In this document: positions 1 through 8,600 of the stretch, piece after piece
How positions within the stretch are numbered: the stretch's first letter is position 1
How the letters are laid out: each line of letters starts with the position of its first letter
Origin: Prevotella sp.
Lineage (GTDB): Bacteria > Bacteroidota > Bacteroidia > Bacteroidales > Bacteroidaceae
Assembly (NCBI GenBank): GCA_017475005.1
Contig: JAFVGI010000007.1
Location: 1-64,000, forward strand
Reading direction: 5' to 3'
Length of the DNA: 64,000 nt
The notes under the pieces: model-generated
Told to the model about the DNA's origin: nothing
Database searches by the model: none
Seen by the model: the letters and a program-made list of their open reading frames with translations, nothing else
Translations under genes and position numbers: made by a program

Positions 1-2
1 TA

Positions 3-149
3 TCAAACCTATGTGATGAAGATGATGGGGATATTGCAGCATTCTTTGACAACCTGCATATGGCATCAGAGAATCTGATGAAGGTGAATGAGGAAGTGAT
101 TGAGAGGGTAACGGTTAACGGTTATCGGTTAACGGTTAACGACAGGTAG
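3..149 (+). CDS. C-terminal end of an unrecognised protein (5' partial)
   Basis: An open frame enters from the left edge and ends at TAG 147-149. The 48 visible residues include an acidic stretch (CDEDDGDIAAFF) and a helical segment (MASENLMKVNEEVIER). The last 14 residues (VTVNGYRLTVNDR after ER) are encoded by a GGTTAAC-type heptad array, so the original stop was probably near position 110 and the tail is repeat-derived. I do not recognise the family from this fragment. The gene converges on the endonuclease gene at 235-996. Confidence 0.5.
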   Translation, partial: SNLCDEDDGDIAAFFDNLHMASENLMKVNEEVIERVTVNGYRLTVNDR

Positions 150-224
150 CGGTTAGAGGTTAGCGGTTAGAGGTTATTGGTTATTGGTTATTGACGGTTA
201 TAGGTTATTGGTTAACGGTTAACG
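109..224. repeat. Heptad array (GGTTAAC / GGTTATC / GGTTAGA / GGTTATT)
   Basis: A degenerate tandem array with a 7-bp period fills the space between the converging genes 3-149 and 235-996. Units include GGTTAAC, GGTTATC, GGTTAGC, GGTTAGA and GGTTATT. It begins inside the upstream reading frame and stops about 10 bp from the stop codon of the endonuclease gene. Confidence 0.85.
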
Positions 225-234
225 AAGTATGAGT

Positions 235-996
235 TTATTTCCACGCTGAGAAGTCGTATTGGGATTCGAGGCGTTCTTCTAAGGTGTCTTCTAAGGATGA
301 GAAGAAATCTAAGCCTGTAATTTTCTCGACATCATCAACAGACGTACAACATTCTGACATAGGTTGTCTGCTGTCATCATTATTATATATGAAACCGATG
401 GCTTTTTCCTTACCCTTCTTTAAGGATAGAACCACTTTGTAGAATCCTGTAGGAACAAAAACCTTTATTCCTTTTCTCTTCTGACTATAATTGTATCTGC
501 CGCCTATTGTCTTGAATGTCTCTCCTTGGTATATCGGTCCGCAGCATATATACAGTGTATCCTCTTTCTGCACCCATCGTCTGCAGGCATTCTCGAGATT
601 GCTCCACCAACGCTGATTGAGGACTGCCACCTGCGGACACATATTGGTCATATAGAAACATTCCATCATGGCGCGACTGCTCCATTTATTATCGCCTGCA
701 GGACACATGTGGCCCCTGTCGTAACCACTTTTCTTGTATTCGTATGGCGTAACACGATTGCTGACATCTACAACAGGGTCGCCTTGGAAGTCGTTATTCT
801 TTCGAGAGACATTACCTTTCAGATGTTCCTTCGTCAGTTTCCATGCCACCCAATCAGGACAGTAAGTCTTGAGGTTGTACGAAAGGGTGAATCCAGTATG
901 ACGTATGACATACGCATCATCTGAAATAGCAGGCAACTCCTGAGCCATAACCCCAAGAGAAAAAGCAAAAAAAATTATTTTTAGTAGAAAATACAT
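235..996 (-). CDS. Secreted DNA/RNA non-specific endonuclease (NUC1 family)
   Basis: The 253-residue protein begins with a signal peptide (hydrophobic residues 3-17, likely cut after MAQ) and so acts outside the cytoplasm. The beta-beta-alpha-metal nuclease core is clear: DRGH at 93-96 with the general-base His96, a downstream MTNMCPQ segment, and LNQRWWSNLE around 126-135 carrying the metal-binding Asn127 and a conserved Glu. The family cleaves DNA and RNA without sequence preference and uses Mg2+. Likely roles are nucleotide scavenging or degradation of extracellular DNA, which is inference. Extra cysteines (46, 98, 113, 120, 138) may form disulfides. The gene stands alone, with heptad repeats on both sides. 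Confidence 0.88.
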   Translation of the reverse strand: MYFLLKIIFFAFSLGVMAQELPAISDDAYVIRHTGFTLSYNLKTYCPDWVAWKLTKEHLKGNVSRKNNDFQGDPVVDVSNRVTPYEYKKSGYDRGHMCPAGDNKWSSRAMMECFYMTNMCPQVAVLNQRWWSNLENACRRWVQKEDTLYICCGPIYQGETFKTIGGRYNYSQKRKGIKVFVPTGFYKVVLSLKKGKEKAIGFIYNNDDSRQPMSECCTSVDDVEKITGLDFFSSLEDTLEERLESQYDFSAWK

Positions 997-1002
997 TTTT
1001 TT

Positions 1003-1186
1003 AGTGTATAGTGTATAGTGTAGAGTTTAGAGTGTATAGTTTAGAGGCAGTTGGAAAGTGGAGAGTGGATAGTGGAGAGTTTAGAGTGTAGAGTTTATAG
1101 TGTAGAGGCAGTTGCGAGCTTCGCTCTATAGTGTTGAGTGGATAGTGGAGAGTTTATAGTGTAGAGGTTGTGCTTAGTGTTTAGAG
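1003..1186. repeat. Heptad array (AGTGTAT / AGTTTAG / AGAGTGG family)
   Basis: The 177-bp gap between the endonuclease gene and the four-helix-bundle gene is almost entirely tandem 7-mers (AGTGTAT, AGTGTAG, AGTTTAG, AGTTTAT) mixed with GGAGAGT/GGATAGT variants, interrupted by GAGC-TTC-GCTC, which can form a tiny hairpin near 1116. The array runs over the stop codon of the 1174-1551 gene and encodes its last residues. I see no promoter in it. Confidence 0.85.
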
Positions 1187-1551
1187 GCTGTGGATGGTTT
1201 ATAGGAGTTGAGGAGTCCGGACAAAAGTCGGGCTTCTTCATCTACTAGCTTATCCATACTTAATTTATCTTCTGCAGTGATAAATCCAAGTTCCTCAGCT
1301 ATTTCGAACTGGGAAGAAACCTCCATTAATGAGCCAAAAGCCATTTCAATAAAATGAGATTTGTCTTTCACTGAAAATCTGTTTATCCCTTCTGCTATAT
1401 TAGAAGTAATAGAAATAGAAGCTCGTCTTAATTGATCACACATAGCGTAACGCTCATCTGCAGGAAACTTTTTCAATAGCTTATAGGTATGCTTTACTAT
1501 CTCTTTTGCTTTTTCGTATGCAATCAATCTCCTATATCCAAAAACTTCCAT
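1174..1551 (-). CDS. Four-helix-bundle protein (23S rRNA intervening-sequence family)
   Basis: The 125-residue protein matches the TIGR02436-type four-helix-bundle family: FGYRRLIAYEKAKEIV at the start, LRRASISITSNIAEG near 42-56, and a C-terminal helix rich in E and L. Members were first seen inside 23S rRNA intervening sequences but are common as free-standing chromosomal genes in Bacteroidetes. The biochemical function is not known. No rRNA lies nearby, so this is a free-standing copy. The last residues (SYKPSTASKH) and the stop codon are encoded by the neighbouring heptad array, so the natural C-terminus may be shorter. Heptad repeats also lie just upstream of the start. Confidence 0.85.
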   Translation of the reverse strand: MEVFGYRRLIAYEKAKEIVKHTYKLLKKFPADERYAMCDQLRRASISITSNIAEGINRFSVKDKSHFIEMAFGSLMEVSSQFEIAEELGFITAEDKLSMDKLVDEEARLLSGLLNSYKPSTASKH

Positions 1552-1559
1552 ACTTCACT

Positions 1560-1687
1560 TACTACTTTAAACTAATTAAACTGACTATAAACTATCAACT
1601 TTCAACTATAAACTCAAAAACTGACTTTAAACTATAAACTTTAACCGTTAAACTTTAACCGTTAAACGTTAACCGTTAACCGTTACT
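1560..1687. repeat. Heptad array between mltF-like gene and four-helix gene
   Basis: Read on the minus strand, the array starts at the stop codon of the lytic transglycosylase gene (TAA followed by CGGTTAA) and passes through GGTTAAC, AGTTTAA, AGTTTAT and AGTTGAA units up to the next gene start. Several heptad sub-types follow one another in a single locus. Confidence 0.85.
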
Positions 1688-2794
1688 TCCACTTTGTGTG
1701 GCGGTATTTTGACTGGCGGTCCATAATCTTCTCGACATAGTTGACCGTTTCAGAGCCACGCATATATCCGTGGGTCACTTCCGGGTCATTGTAGTATGCC
1801 GGCTGTGAGAGGAGCAGGATATATTTCCGCACATCCTTCCATCTGTAGCTGTTGCCACCATATTTCTTTGTCAGCTTCATGGCATCACGTATATGGTATG
1901 CCCCACCATTATAGGCTGCCAGAGCAAAGCGTATTCTCTCTGCCCTACTGCCTACATCACTGAAGTGAGCCTGCAGCTCACGCATATAACGTGCAGCAGC
2001 AGCAATATTCTGTTCTGGGTCGTATATCTTATCACGTGGCAGTTTCAGATGATCTGCTGTGCTTGGTAATATCTGCATCAAGCCACATGCTCCTGCCCAT
2101 GAATGAGCCTTAGGGTCGAAGCAACTCTCCTGATAACACTGTGCAGCAAGGAGTGTCCATTCCATACTGGCGACAGGAGCATATCTACGGAAGAAGTGGT
2201 CATACTTTGAAATCTTTCCTGAGCGTGCCGACAGCATGAAAGGATATACATGACGCTTTACGCTTGCCTCAGTAAGGAGATACTCCTCCTCACGCTTTGT
2301 CTCCTTATACATCTCAGGCTTATACCATATACGCACCTCTTTCACCAGTTCCGGATTCTCTTTGCTGACAGCCCAATGCTCACCACATTCAGAGAAGCCC
2401 ATGAGGTCTTTTTGTGAGAGAGGGAAGGCGATGATATCACCCTCTCTGTTACGCAGACGCTGGAGCATATCGACAGTATCCCTGCAGACATCTACGCGAA
2501 GAGTCACTCCAAGGCGTTCTGCCAGTTTTTCGCAAAGCAGATAGTGCACACCCAGGCCCTTGCCATGATAGTCATAGTACGTATTTGGTCCTGACAATGT
2601 CAGCATTATCAGTTCACCACCTTTCACAATATCGTTCAGGGTATATTCGTCACATCGAGGGTATCTGTCTCTTCTCCTATGACAGAGCCCCACGGAGTCA
2701 TAATCTTTTGATTCTCACGTTGCGAGATACACTGCTGCAGTGAGACAAAAGCTACGATAGAAATAAATATAGCTAAGAGTATGCGTCCTATCAT
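1683..2794 (-). CDS. mltF: MltF-like membrane-bound lytic murein transglycosylase, frameshifted near residue 49
   Basis: The main frame (1683-2693) holds the end of a solute-binding-like domain (VKGGELIMLTLSGPNTYYDY onward) and a C-terminal SLT domain with the catalytic Glu in YQESCF and the GACGLMQILPSTA motif. Such enzymes cleave the MurNAc-GlcNAc bond of peptidoglycan and form 1,6-anhydro ends. The proper N-terminus lies in another frame: ATG at 2792-2794 overlaps the TAA of the upstream TPR gene (TAATG) and encodes a hydrophobic lipoprotein-like leader (LAIFISIVAFVSLQQC) and about 50 residues before a TGA. Inserting one base near 2648 joins the two parts, so the gene carries a one-base deletion or a sequencing error. 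The ATG that opens the main frame at 2693 would give a protein without a signal sequence and is probably not used. Confidence 0.8.
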
Positions 2795-4023
2795 TAAAGC
2801 AGGGAATCGAATTTCTTACCCATATTGAGGTTATAATACACCTCATACAAAATAGGATACCAACGCTCTCTGTCGTTTGGCATCAACTTTCGGTATCGCT
2901 CAATATAAGGCAGACATTTACTATACTCATTCTGTGCATCCTTTTGCCTATCCCTGTACGACCTGTCATATCGTTTCTGTGCATCGAGAGCACGAAGATA
3001 ATAGATGTATCCCACATTATAATTCGGAATGGCCTGATCGGGATTATCGCGCAACAGTGTCACACCATATTCCAGCGCCTCGTCATACCTCTTTTGTGAC
3101 ATAAGGACACTATGTTTTGCCAGAAGGAAAAGTTGGTTCCTTGGTTCCATCTTCAAGGCTTTGTCTATATATAACATTGCCTCGTCATTCCTTCCGTGTG
3201 ATGTGTAGTAGTCTATCAGTCGTGGAAAGAAATACGTAGAATATGGGTAATATTTAAATCCTTCCTGCAGATAGTACAGATACATCTTCTGTGGCGTAAA
3301 CGGTCTCCATGCTTCAACCAACAGCTGCAGTGTATATTCACGTCGTGGGCTATATCTTACAGCCTCTTCGGAATACTTCATCATCAATGACAGGCTATCA
3401 AGATTCTTACCGCACATCAATGCCAGGAAGGCAGCAAATTCATCGTTTGCGCTATCAAACTTAATATCAGAAAACATCGGTTGCATTCTGCTGTCAAGAT
3501 AAAGGTCGAGGCAGTCCCATGCCTCTTTCCATTTCTTGTGTGCCATGCAATATATGCCTCCTTTTAGGAGATTGCCATGATAAGGTGCCAGCATTTCTGA
3601 ATGTTTCTTTCGATAGCTCTTTCCCACTTCCAGGCTATCAAAGGACAGCATACTGAGAAGGTACTGCTTACCCTTTAGCACCATCGCCATCGTATCTATT
3701 GGCATTTTAAGATACAGGCGGTCGTTAAAGACATCGTACTGTTTCTTCAGGATATCCAAGGAAATAAGCCTGAGGTCCTTACGGTCTTTAAAAACAGAGT
3801 CATTAAAATACACGCTCAGTTTCCGTTCATTATCCTGCAGGGCTCTGATGCGCTTTCGTGACTCATCGGTATCCTCCACCAGATTTACGGCATTTCTTAC
3901 CGCAATCCTGGCAGCTTCAAGATCATTCTTCAACTGCCTCGTTCTCCTGTTGTCGAGGACAGAAGCCGAGGCAGATGAAGTTAAAAATATTATAAACGTA
4001 AAAAGTAGTGCTACTTTTTGCAT
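2794..4023 (-). CDS. Secreted TPR-repeat protein
   Basis: The 409-residue protein has a signal peptide (MQKVALLFTFIIFLTSSASA) and therefore acts in the periplasm or at the envelope. The middle and C-terminal parts hold helical repeats of TPR type (for example YDEALEYGVTLLRDNPDQA and NDEAMLYIDKALKMEPRNQ around residues 275-335), which usually mediate protein contacts. No catalytic motif is visible. Its stop codon overlaps the start of the mltF-like gene, and the next TPR gene ends 22 bp upstream, so the genes are probably co-transcribed. A structural or scaffolding role next to a peptidoglycan enzyme is inference. Confidence 0.72.
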   Translation of the reverse strand: MQKVALLFTFIIFLTSSASASVLDNRRTRQLKNDLEAARIAVRNAVNLVEDTDESRKRIRALQDNERKLSVYFNDSVFKDRKDLRLISLDILKKQYDVFNDRLYLKMPIDTMAMVLKGKQYLLSMLSFDSLEVGKSYRKKHSEMLAPYHGNLLKGGIYCMAHKKWKEAWDCLDLYLDSRMQPMFSDIKFDSANDEFAAFLALMCGKNLDSLSLMMKYSEEAVRYSPRREYTLQLLVEAWRPFTPQKMYLYYLQEGFKYYPYSTYFFPRLIDYYTSHGRNDEAMLYIDKALKMEPRNQLFLLAKHSVLMSQKRYDEALEYGVTLLRDNPDQAIPNYNVGYIYYLRALDAQKRYDRSYRDRQKDAQNEYSKCLPYIERYRKLMPNDRERWYPILYEVYYNLNMGKKFDSLL

Positions 4024-4045
4024 TTGTTGTCTTTAAGCGTTTTTC

Positions 4046-5179
4046 TTATTCGTCACCGATAATCTTAGATATTTCCTTAGCCTTATCAGTCTTACCCATG
4101 CGGTTGTAGTACATACGGAGCAGCATAGGCCAGTTGTTTATGGTCTCGTGGTTAGGATCGAGAGTGCGAACATGCTCCAGAGCGTCAGCAGCACCTTCGT
4201 AAGCCTCAGAGCAAGCCTTCAGGTCATCACCAAACAGACGGCCGGACTTATCAGCCTTCTTTAACTGGATATCGTCAGCGATATTACCATAGCACTTTGA
4301 AAGGTTAAACCAACCATGTACGTAATCAGGGTCAATTTCCACAACCTTCTTGAAATCCTCAAGAGCAGACTTGTAGTCCTGCTTCTCACCCTTCAGAGTA
4401 CCTCTTACCAGATAAGCAGTCTTGTTGTTTGGATCTTTAGCAAGAGATTCGTCAATCAGAACCTGAATCTTGTCCTGCATGCCAATACTGTTGTAGATGT
4501 TGAAAATCTGGAAGAAATACTTGTTGACGTCAAGCTCCTTCAATGCATCAACGTACTTCAGAGAGTCCTCTCTTGTCTTCATGGTTTTCTCCAGAGACAT
4601 GCAGTAAATCTGCTCAGCCTGAGCATGTACGCGCTCATCACCAACGGCAGACTTAGCATATTTTGCAGCATTAGCAAAGTCTTCCTTGTTGTAGCTTGCG
4701 AAGGCAGCGAAGAAAGATGCCAAAGGAGCAAACTGGTCACCTGGCTCTGCAGACTTAATGTATGTAAGGGCATACATCAGCTTCTCGTCGTTGTCATTAG
4801 TATTGTTTGCAGCGTTAATCATCAAAGGACGGAAGTTCTGGACATTCTTGAAAATATCTTCGCCACCCTTTGCGCCAACTTTCTTACAACGGAAAGCAGC
4901 ATTAATCATGTTAGCAATGAGTTTATTGTCCGCATTGGTCGCCTTACCAGCAGTAACATTCTCTATAGCTGGCTTTGCCTCTGCGTCAGCCAGCTTGTTC
5001 AGAGCGAGAACAGCCTTCTGCTTCATCTCAGGGTCCATAGACTCTTTTGCATCGTTATAGATCTTAAGACCAGCTTCATAACTCTTTGTTGCTGTAATCT
5101 CCTTGTCATACTTAGGAGCTTGAGCGAATGATGCAGTAGCTACTACAGCTGCCAACATCGTGATAAAAAACTTTTTCAT
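4046..5179 (-). CDS. Secreted TPR-repeat protein
   Basis: The 377-residue protein starts with a signal peptide (MKKFFITMLAAVVATASFAQ). It contains tetratricopeptide-like helices; the clearest is YKSALEDFKKVVEIDPDYVH around 268-287, followed by an ALEHVRTLDPNHETINNWP segment. It is Lys-, Asp- and Ala-rich with even codon use, suggesting good expression. Secreted TPR proteins of this kind occur throughout Bacteroidales, but I cannot name a specific role. It starts 21 bp downstream of the gyrA stop codon on the same strand, so it is probably in one transcript with gyrA and the second TPR gene. Confidence 0.72.
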   Translation of the reverse strand: MKKFFITMLAAVVATASFAQAPKYDKEITATKSYEAGLKIYNDAKESMDPEMKQKAVLALNKLADAEAKPAIENVTAGKATNADNKLIANMINAAFRCKKVGAKGGEDIFKNVQNFRPLMINAANNTNDNDEKLMYALTYIKSAEPGDQFAPLASFFAAFASYNKEDFANAAKYAKSAVGDERVHAQAEQIYCMSLEKTMKTREDSLKYVDALKELDVNKYFFQIFNIYNSIGMQDKIQVLIDESLAKDPNNKTAYLVRGTLKGEKQDYKSALEDFKKVVEIDPDYVHGWFNLSKCYGNIADDIQLKKADKSGRLFGDDLKACSEAYEGAADALEHVRTLDPNHETINNWPMLLRMYYNRMGKTDKAKEISKIIGDE

Positions 5180-5200
5180 AATTGATTTGTTGAATTAAAG

Positions 5201-7792
5201 TTATTGGTTATTATTTTCGTTATCGTTTTCGTTATCGTTTTCGTTATCGTTCACGTTTTCGTCCTCCAAATCCTCATGTGGAACAACGCAAACGCTTGCA
5301 ATCTCTTCCTGACGTTTCTTGAGTTCGATGAGCTTCACGCCCTGGGTGTTACGTCCCTTCTCGTTACCAGCATCAGCAATAGCGAAACGAATAGCGATAC
5401 CACTCTTGTTGATAATCATGAGGTCTTCGTCGCCCCTAACACACTTCATGGCAATCACCTTACCAGTCTTCTCTGTGATATTAAGAGTTGTGACGCCCTT
5501 AGAACCACGCTTGGTGAGTCGGTAACCACCATCCTCTACCTTCATGTATGTAGTACCGTCTTCGCGTGTCTGTTCTGTCAGCACACCAATCTTAGAGCGC
5601 TTACCATAACCCTTCTCGGAAATAACCATCAGAGACTGCTCTGGGTCGTATGCCACAACGAGATCGATTACTGCATCGTCATCACCCTGCAATGTCATAC
5701 CACGTACACCAGTAGCGACACGAGACATCACACGGATATCTGTTTCGTTGAAACGTACAGCACGACCATTCTTAGAAGCAAGGATGAGTTCGTTATGACC
5801 ATTTGTCAGCATAACATTTACTACCTCATCATTCTCCTGAATATTGATAGCACGCACGCCCTTTCCGCGAACACGAGAATAGTCTTTCAGGGTAGTACGC
5901 TTTACGATACCATTCTTTGTTGCAAAGACAACATAGTGGCTTGTGAGGAATTCCTCATCGTTGAACTTATGACTCTGGATTCCGAGGAATGCATTAACAG
6001 CATCATCAGGCTCCAGCTGGAGCAGGTTCTGTATAGCACGTCCCTTGGCATCCTTTGCGCCCTCTGGTATCTCGAAGCAACGCAGCCAATATACACGACC
6101 CTTCTTGGTAAAGAACAGTATCATATCGTGTGCATCTGCTGCATAGATGTATTCTGTGAAGTCCTGCTCACGTGTGCGAGAACCGCGAGAGCCCACACCA
6201 CCACGTGTCTGAGCACGGAAGTCGGCCTGCAAGGTACGCTTGATATATCCCAGATGTGACATTGTGATGACAACAGGATCGTTAGCATAGAACTGCTCAG
6301 GATTGAACTCTGCATTAGAGAGCTTTATCTCTGTGCGACGCTCGTCACCATATTTCTCCTTCACCTCCTGAAGTTCATCCTTCATTACCTTCTTACACAG
6401 CTCTGGGTCATCCAGAATCTGCTGCAAGTAAGCAATGAGTTCCATTATCTCCTTGTACTCATCCTTCAACTCTTCAACACGCAGACCTGTCAGCTGTGAC
6501 AGACGCATATCCACGATAGCCTTTGACTGCAGTTCATCGAGTTCGAAGCGTTGCTCCAAGGCACGCTGTGCATCATTAGGAGTCTTTGAAGCACGAATCA
6601 GTTTTACTACCTCATCGATATTGTCAACGGCAATTATCAAACCCTCCAGGATGTGGGCACGAGCCTCTGCCTTTGCCTTATCGAACTTTGTACGACGTAT
6701 TGTTACGTCATGACGATGCTCTACGAAGTATTTCACGCACTGCTTCAGTGACAGAAGGCGTGGGCGACCCTTTACGAGAGCGATATTATTGACAGAGAAA
6801 GAGCTCTGCAGAGCAGTCATCTTGAAGAGTTTGTTCAGGATGACGTTAGCATTTGCATCACGCTTTACATCAACAACGATACGCATACCCTGACGGCCTG
6901 TTTCGTCATTGACATTTGAGATGCCCTCTATCTTACCCTCTTTTACGAGGTCTGCAATATATTCTATCAGTTGAGCCTTATTGACGCCATAAGGTATCTC
7001 GGTAACAACAATCTTGTCGTGGCTCTCGTCAGACTCTATCTCTGCCTTTGCACGCATTATGATGCGTCCACGACCAGTCTCGTAAGCCTCTTTCACACCC
7101 TGGATACCATATATATATGCACCCGTTGGGAAGTCAGGAGCCTTGATATACTGCATCAGGCCGTCAGTATCAATGTCAGGATTGTCGATATAAGCACAGC
7201 AGCCGTCGATTACCTCACCCAGGTTGTGTGTAGGCATATTAGTTGCCATACCAACGGCAATACCGTTACCACCATTCACGAGGAGGTTAGGAATCTTTGT
7301 AGGCATCACTGTTGGCTCCTGCAGAGAGTCGTCGAAGTTGTTCATCATATCAACGGTATCCTTCTCCAGGTCGTCCATGATATGTTCACCCATCTTTGAG
7401 AGTCGGCACTCCGTATAACGCATAGCAGCAGCAGAGTCACCATCGACAGAACCGAAGTTACCCTGTCCGTCAACGAGGGTGTAACGCATGTTCCAATCCT
7501 GTGCCAGGCGCACCAGCGCTCCATACACAGAAGAGTCACCATGAGGGTGATACTTACCCAACACCTCACCTACTACGCGGGCACACTTCTTATAAGGTTG
7601 GTTACTGGTGTTACCAATTCCCAGCATACCATAAAGTATGCGGCGGTGAACCGGTTTAAAGCCATCGCGTACATCGGGCAGTGCGCGAGCTACAATGACT
7701 GACATCGAGTAATCAATGTAACTCGTCTTCATTTCTTCCTCAATATTCACTTTGAGGATTCTGTCACGGTCAAAAGTTTGTGTTTCGTCCAT
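5201..7792 (-). CDS. gyrA: DNA gyrase subunit A
   Basis: The 863-residue protein is GyrA, the cleavage and rejoining subunit of the type II topoisomerase that introduces negative supercoils with GyrB. The winged-helix domain carries the catalytic Tyr126 (MRYTE) and the quinolone region GDSSVYG at 85-91; the residue equivalent to E. coli Ser83 is serine (Ser87), and that equivalent to Asp87 is glycine (Gly91). The C-terminal beta-pinwheel has a GyrA-box variant QTRGGVG at about 527-533, which favours GyrA over ParC. The last 20 or so residues are an Asn/Asp/Glu tail encoded by a hexamer array and are unlikely to belong to the fold. gyrB is not in the window. A promoter lies about 50 bp upstream. 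Confidence 0.96.
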   Translation of the reverse strand: MDETQTFDRDRILKVNIEEEMKTSYIDYSMSVIVARALPDVRDGFKPVHRRILYGMLGIGNTSNQPYKKCARVVGEVLGKYHPHGDSSVYGALVRLAQDWNMRYTLVDGQGNFGSVDGDSAAAMRYTECRLSKMGEHIMDDLEKDTVDMMNNFDDSLQEPTVMPTKIPNLLVNGGNGIAVGMATNMPTHNLGEVIDGCCAYIDNPDIDTDGLMQYIKAPDFPTGAYIYGIQGVKEAYETGRGRIIMRAKAEIESDESHDKIVVTEIPYGVNKAQLIEYIADLVKEGKIEGISNVNDETGRQGMRIVVDVKRDANANVILNKLFKMTALQSSFSVNNIALVKGRPRLLSLKQCVKYFVEHRHDVTIRRTKFDKAKAEARAHILEGLIIAVDNIDEVVKLIRASKTPNDAQRALEQRFELDELQSKAIVDMRLSQLTGLRVEELKDEYKEIMELIAYLQQILDDPELCKKVMKDELQEVKEKYGDERRTEIKLSNAEFNPEQFYANDPVVITMSHLGYIKRTLQADFRAQTRGGVGSRGSRTREQDFTEYIYAADAHDMILFFTKKGRVYWLRCFEIPEGAKDAKGRAIQNLLQLEPDDAVNAFLGIQSHKFNDEEFLTSHYVVFATKNGIVKRTTLKDYSRVRGKGVRAINIQENDEVVNVMLTNGHNELILASKNGRAVRFNETDIRVMSRVATGVRGMTLQGDDDAVIDLVVAYDPEQSLMVISEKGYGKRSKIGVLTEQTREDGTTYMKVEDGGYRLTKRGSKGVTTLNITEKTGKVIAMKCVRGDEDLMIINKSGIAIRFAIADAGNEKGRNTQGVKLIELKKRQEEIASVCVVPHEDLEDENVNDNENDNENDNENNNQ
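5204..5258. repeat. Hexamer array TTTTCG-TTATCG inside the 3' end of gyrA
   Basis: Alternating TTTTCG and TTATCG units (read on the plus strand) make up the last 18 codons of gyrA and encode a repeating Asn-Asp-Asn-Glu tail. Because six is a multiple of three, the array does not disturb the frame. A related array lies at 57232-57311. Confidence 0.9.
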
Positions 7793-7829
7793 TTAAACTG
7801 TTTTTCTGTTATATACTTTATTTAATTTT

Positions 7830-7850
7830 CGGGCCCAAAGGTACGAAAAA
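7830..7850 (-). promoter_or_regulatory. gyrA promoter (-7 box)
   Basis: On the minus strand TACCTTTG occupies 7843-7836, matching the Bacteroidetes -7 consensus TAnnTTTG, and is followed by GGGCCCG. A transcript would start near 7830 and give a leader of roughly 38 nt before the gyrA ATG. I see no convincing TTTG near -33. Confidence 0.6.
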
Positions 7851-7886
7851 AAAATGGCATAAACGCGATACAGGGCCTAAAAAACG

Positions 7887-8522
7887 TTAAAAACGGGATT
7901 TTTGCTTTTTTCTGTGGGTTTGGAAGACAACATACTCTTTATCCCCTTCCAGTGTAAAAGAATCGCCTAAAGACTCGTTGAGTGTTCCTTGCCACATTTC
8001 TGTATAAGGATAGGACTCCCACCTGAGTCCCTCGCTCTTCATCTGCATATCATTTCCGAAGGGAAGGAATATGCTGACCTGCTGTCCAGGAAAACTTGGG
8101 AATGTTGTCTTACCCTTTGCGGGGGTAAATACTCCATAGTCGCTTATCATCACAGGTTCTATATGGAAATCGCGCATATAGCGGGCAATAAGGAAGATAT
8201 TACCGATGGTATGGTCTTCACGCTTTCCTGTTGCTCCAAGGTATGTTATATGCGTAAAGCCCTGAGCCATACAGAATCGTGTGGCTTTTGTCAGGTCGTT
8301 ATCCTCCTGTTCCGCAACCCAATGCCAGCGGTCACTATATTTTTTGATTATCTCATCATCGACAGAGTCCCCATCCCCCACAATAGCGTCAGGTTCCCTA
8401 CCCCACGCCAGGAGATTTTTTGCTGCGCTGTCGCAGCAGCAGATATACTCAGCCGCCTTGAGGGCTGCCAAGGACTCTGGTGCAGCAGGAAAATCACCTG
8501 CAGCGAGGATTATACAAGACAT
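7887..8522 (-). CDS. thiN: Thiamine pyrophosphokinase
   Basis: The 211-residue protein makes thiamine diphosphate from thiamine and ATP (EC 2.7.6.2). Family motifs are present: CDSAAKNLL near 30-38, GDGDS at 49-53, EDNDLTKA at 73-80 and GATGKREDHTIGN at 97-109. The C-terminal beta-sandwich that binds thiamine follows. In many Bacteroidetes this gene sits with the thiamine transporter pnuT and the TPP-controlled TonB receptor. Here those lie 16 kb away (23887-26835), and this copy follows the MG2-type gene with no riboswitch upstream. A heptad array separates it from the 8597-11407 gene. Confidence 0.92.
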   Translation of the reverse strand: MSCIILAAGDFPAAPESLAALKAAEYICCCDSAAKNLLAWGREPDAIVGDGDSVDDEIIKKYSDRWHWVAEQEDNDLTKATRFCMAQGFTHITYLGATGKREDHTIGNIFLIARYMRDFHIEPVMISDYGVFTPAKGKTTFPSFPGQQVSIFLPFGNDMQMKSEGLRWESYPYTEMWQGTLNESLGDSFTLEGDKEYVVFQTHRKKQKSRF

Positions 8523-8524
8523 AT

Positions 8525-8600
8525 TAATTAAGAATTAAGAATTAAGAGTCAAGAGTGAAGAATTTTCGCTAAACGCTAACCGATAACCGCTAAACTCTAT
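8525..8600. repeat. Heptad array (AATTAAG / AGTGAAG / GGTTAGC types)
   Basis: Read on the minus strand, the array starts at the TAG stop of the MG2-type gene with AGTTTAG, CGGTTAT, CGGTTAG and CGTTTAG units, then changes to AGTGAAG-type and AATTAAG units directly before the thiN start codon. It fills the 74-bp gap completely. Confidence 0.85.

Noticed and set aside
109..224. Telomere- or origin-like repeats
   Set aside because: The arrays are many, short and varied, and lie at gene ends rather than near replication genes; no DnaA-box cluster was seen.
4316..5131. A 271-residue plus-strand frame
   Set aside because: It is antisense to the secreted TPR gene at 4046-5179, which has a signal peptide, repeats and good codon use.
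5204..6259. A 351-residue plus-strand frame with a very hydrophobic start (repeating F-V-I-V)
   Set aside because: It is the antisense of gyrA; the hydrophobic start is the complement of the hexamer array that encodes the acidic tail.
5201..7792. Topoisomerase IV subunit A (ParC)
   Set aside because: The GyrA-box variant QTRGGVG and the full-length pinwheel domain fit GyrA better.
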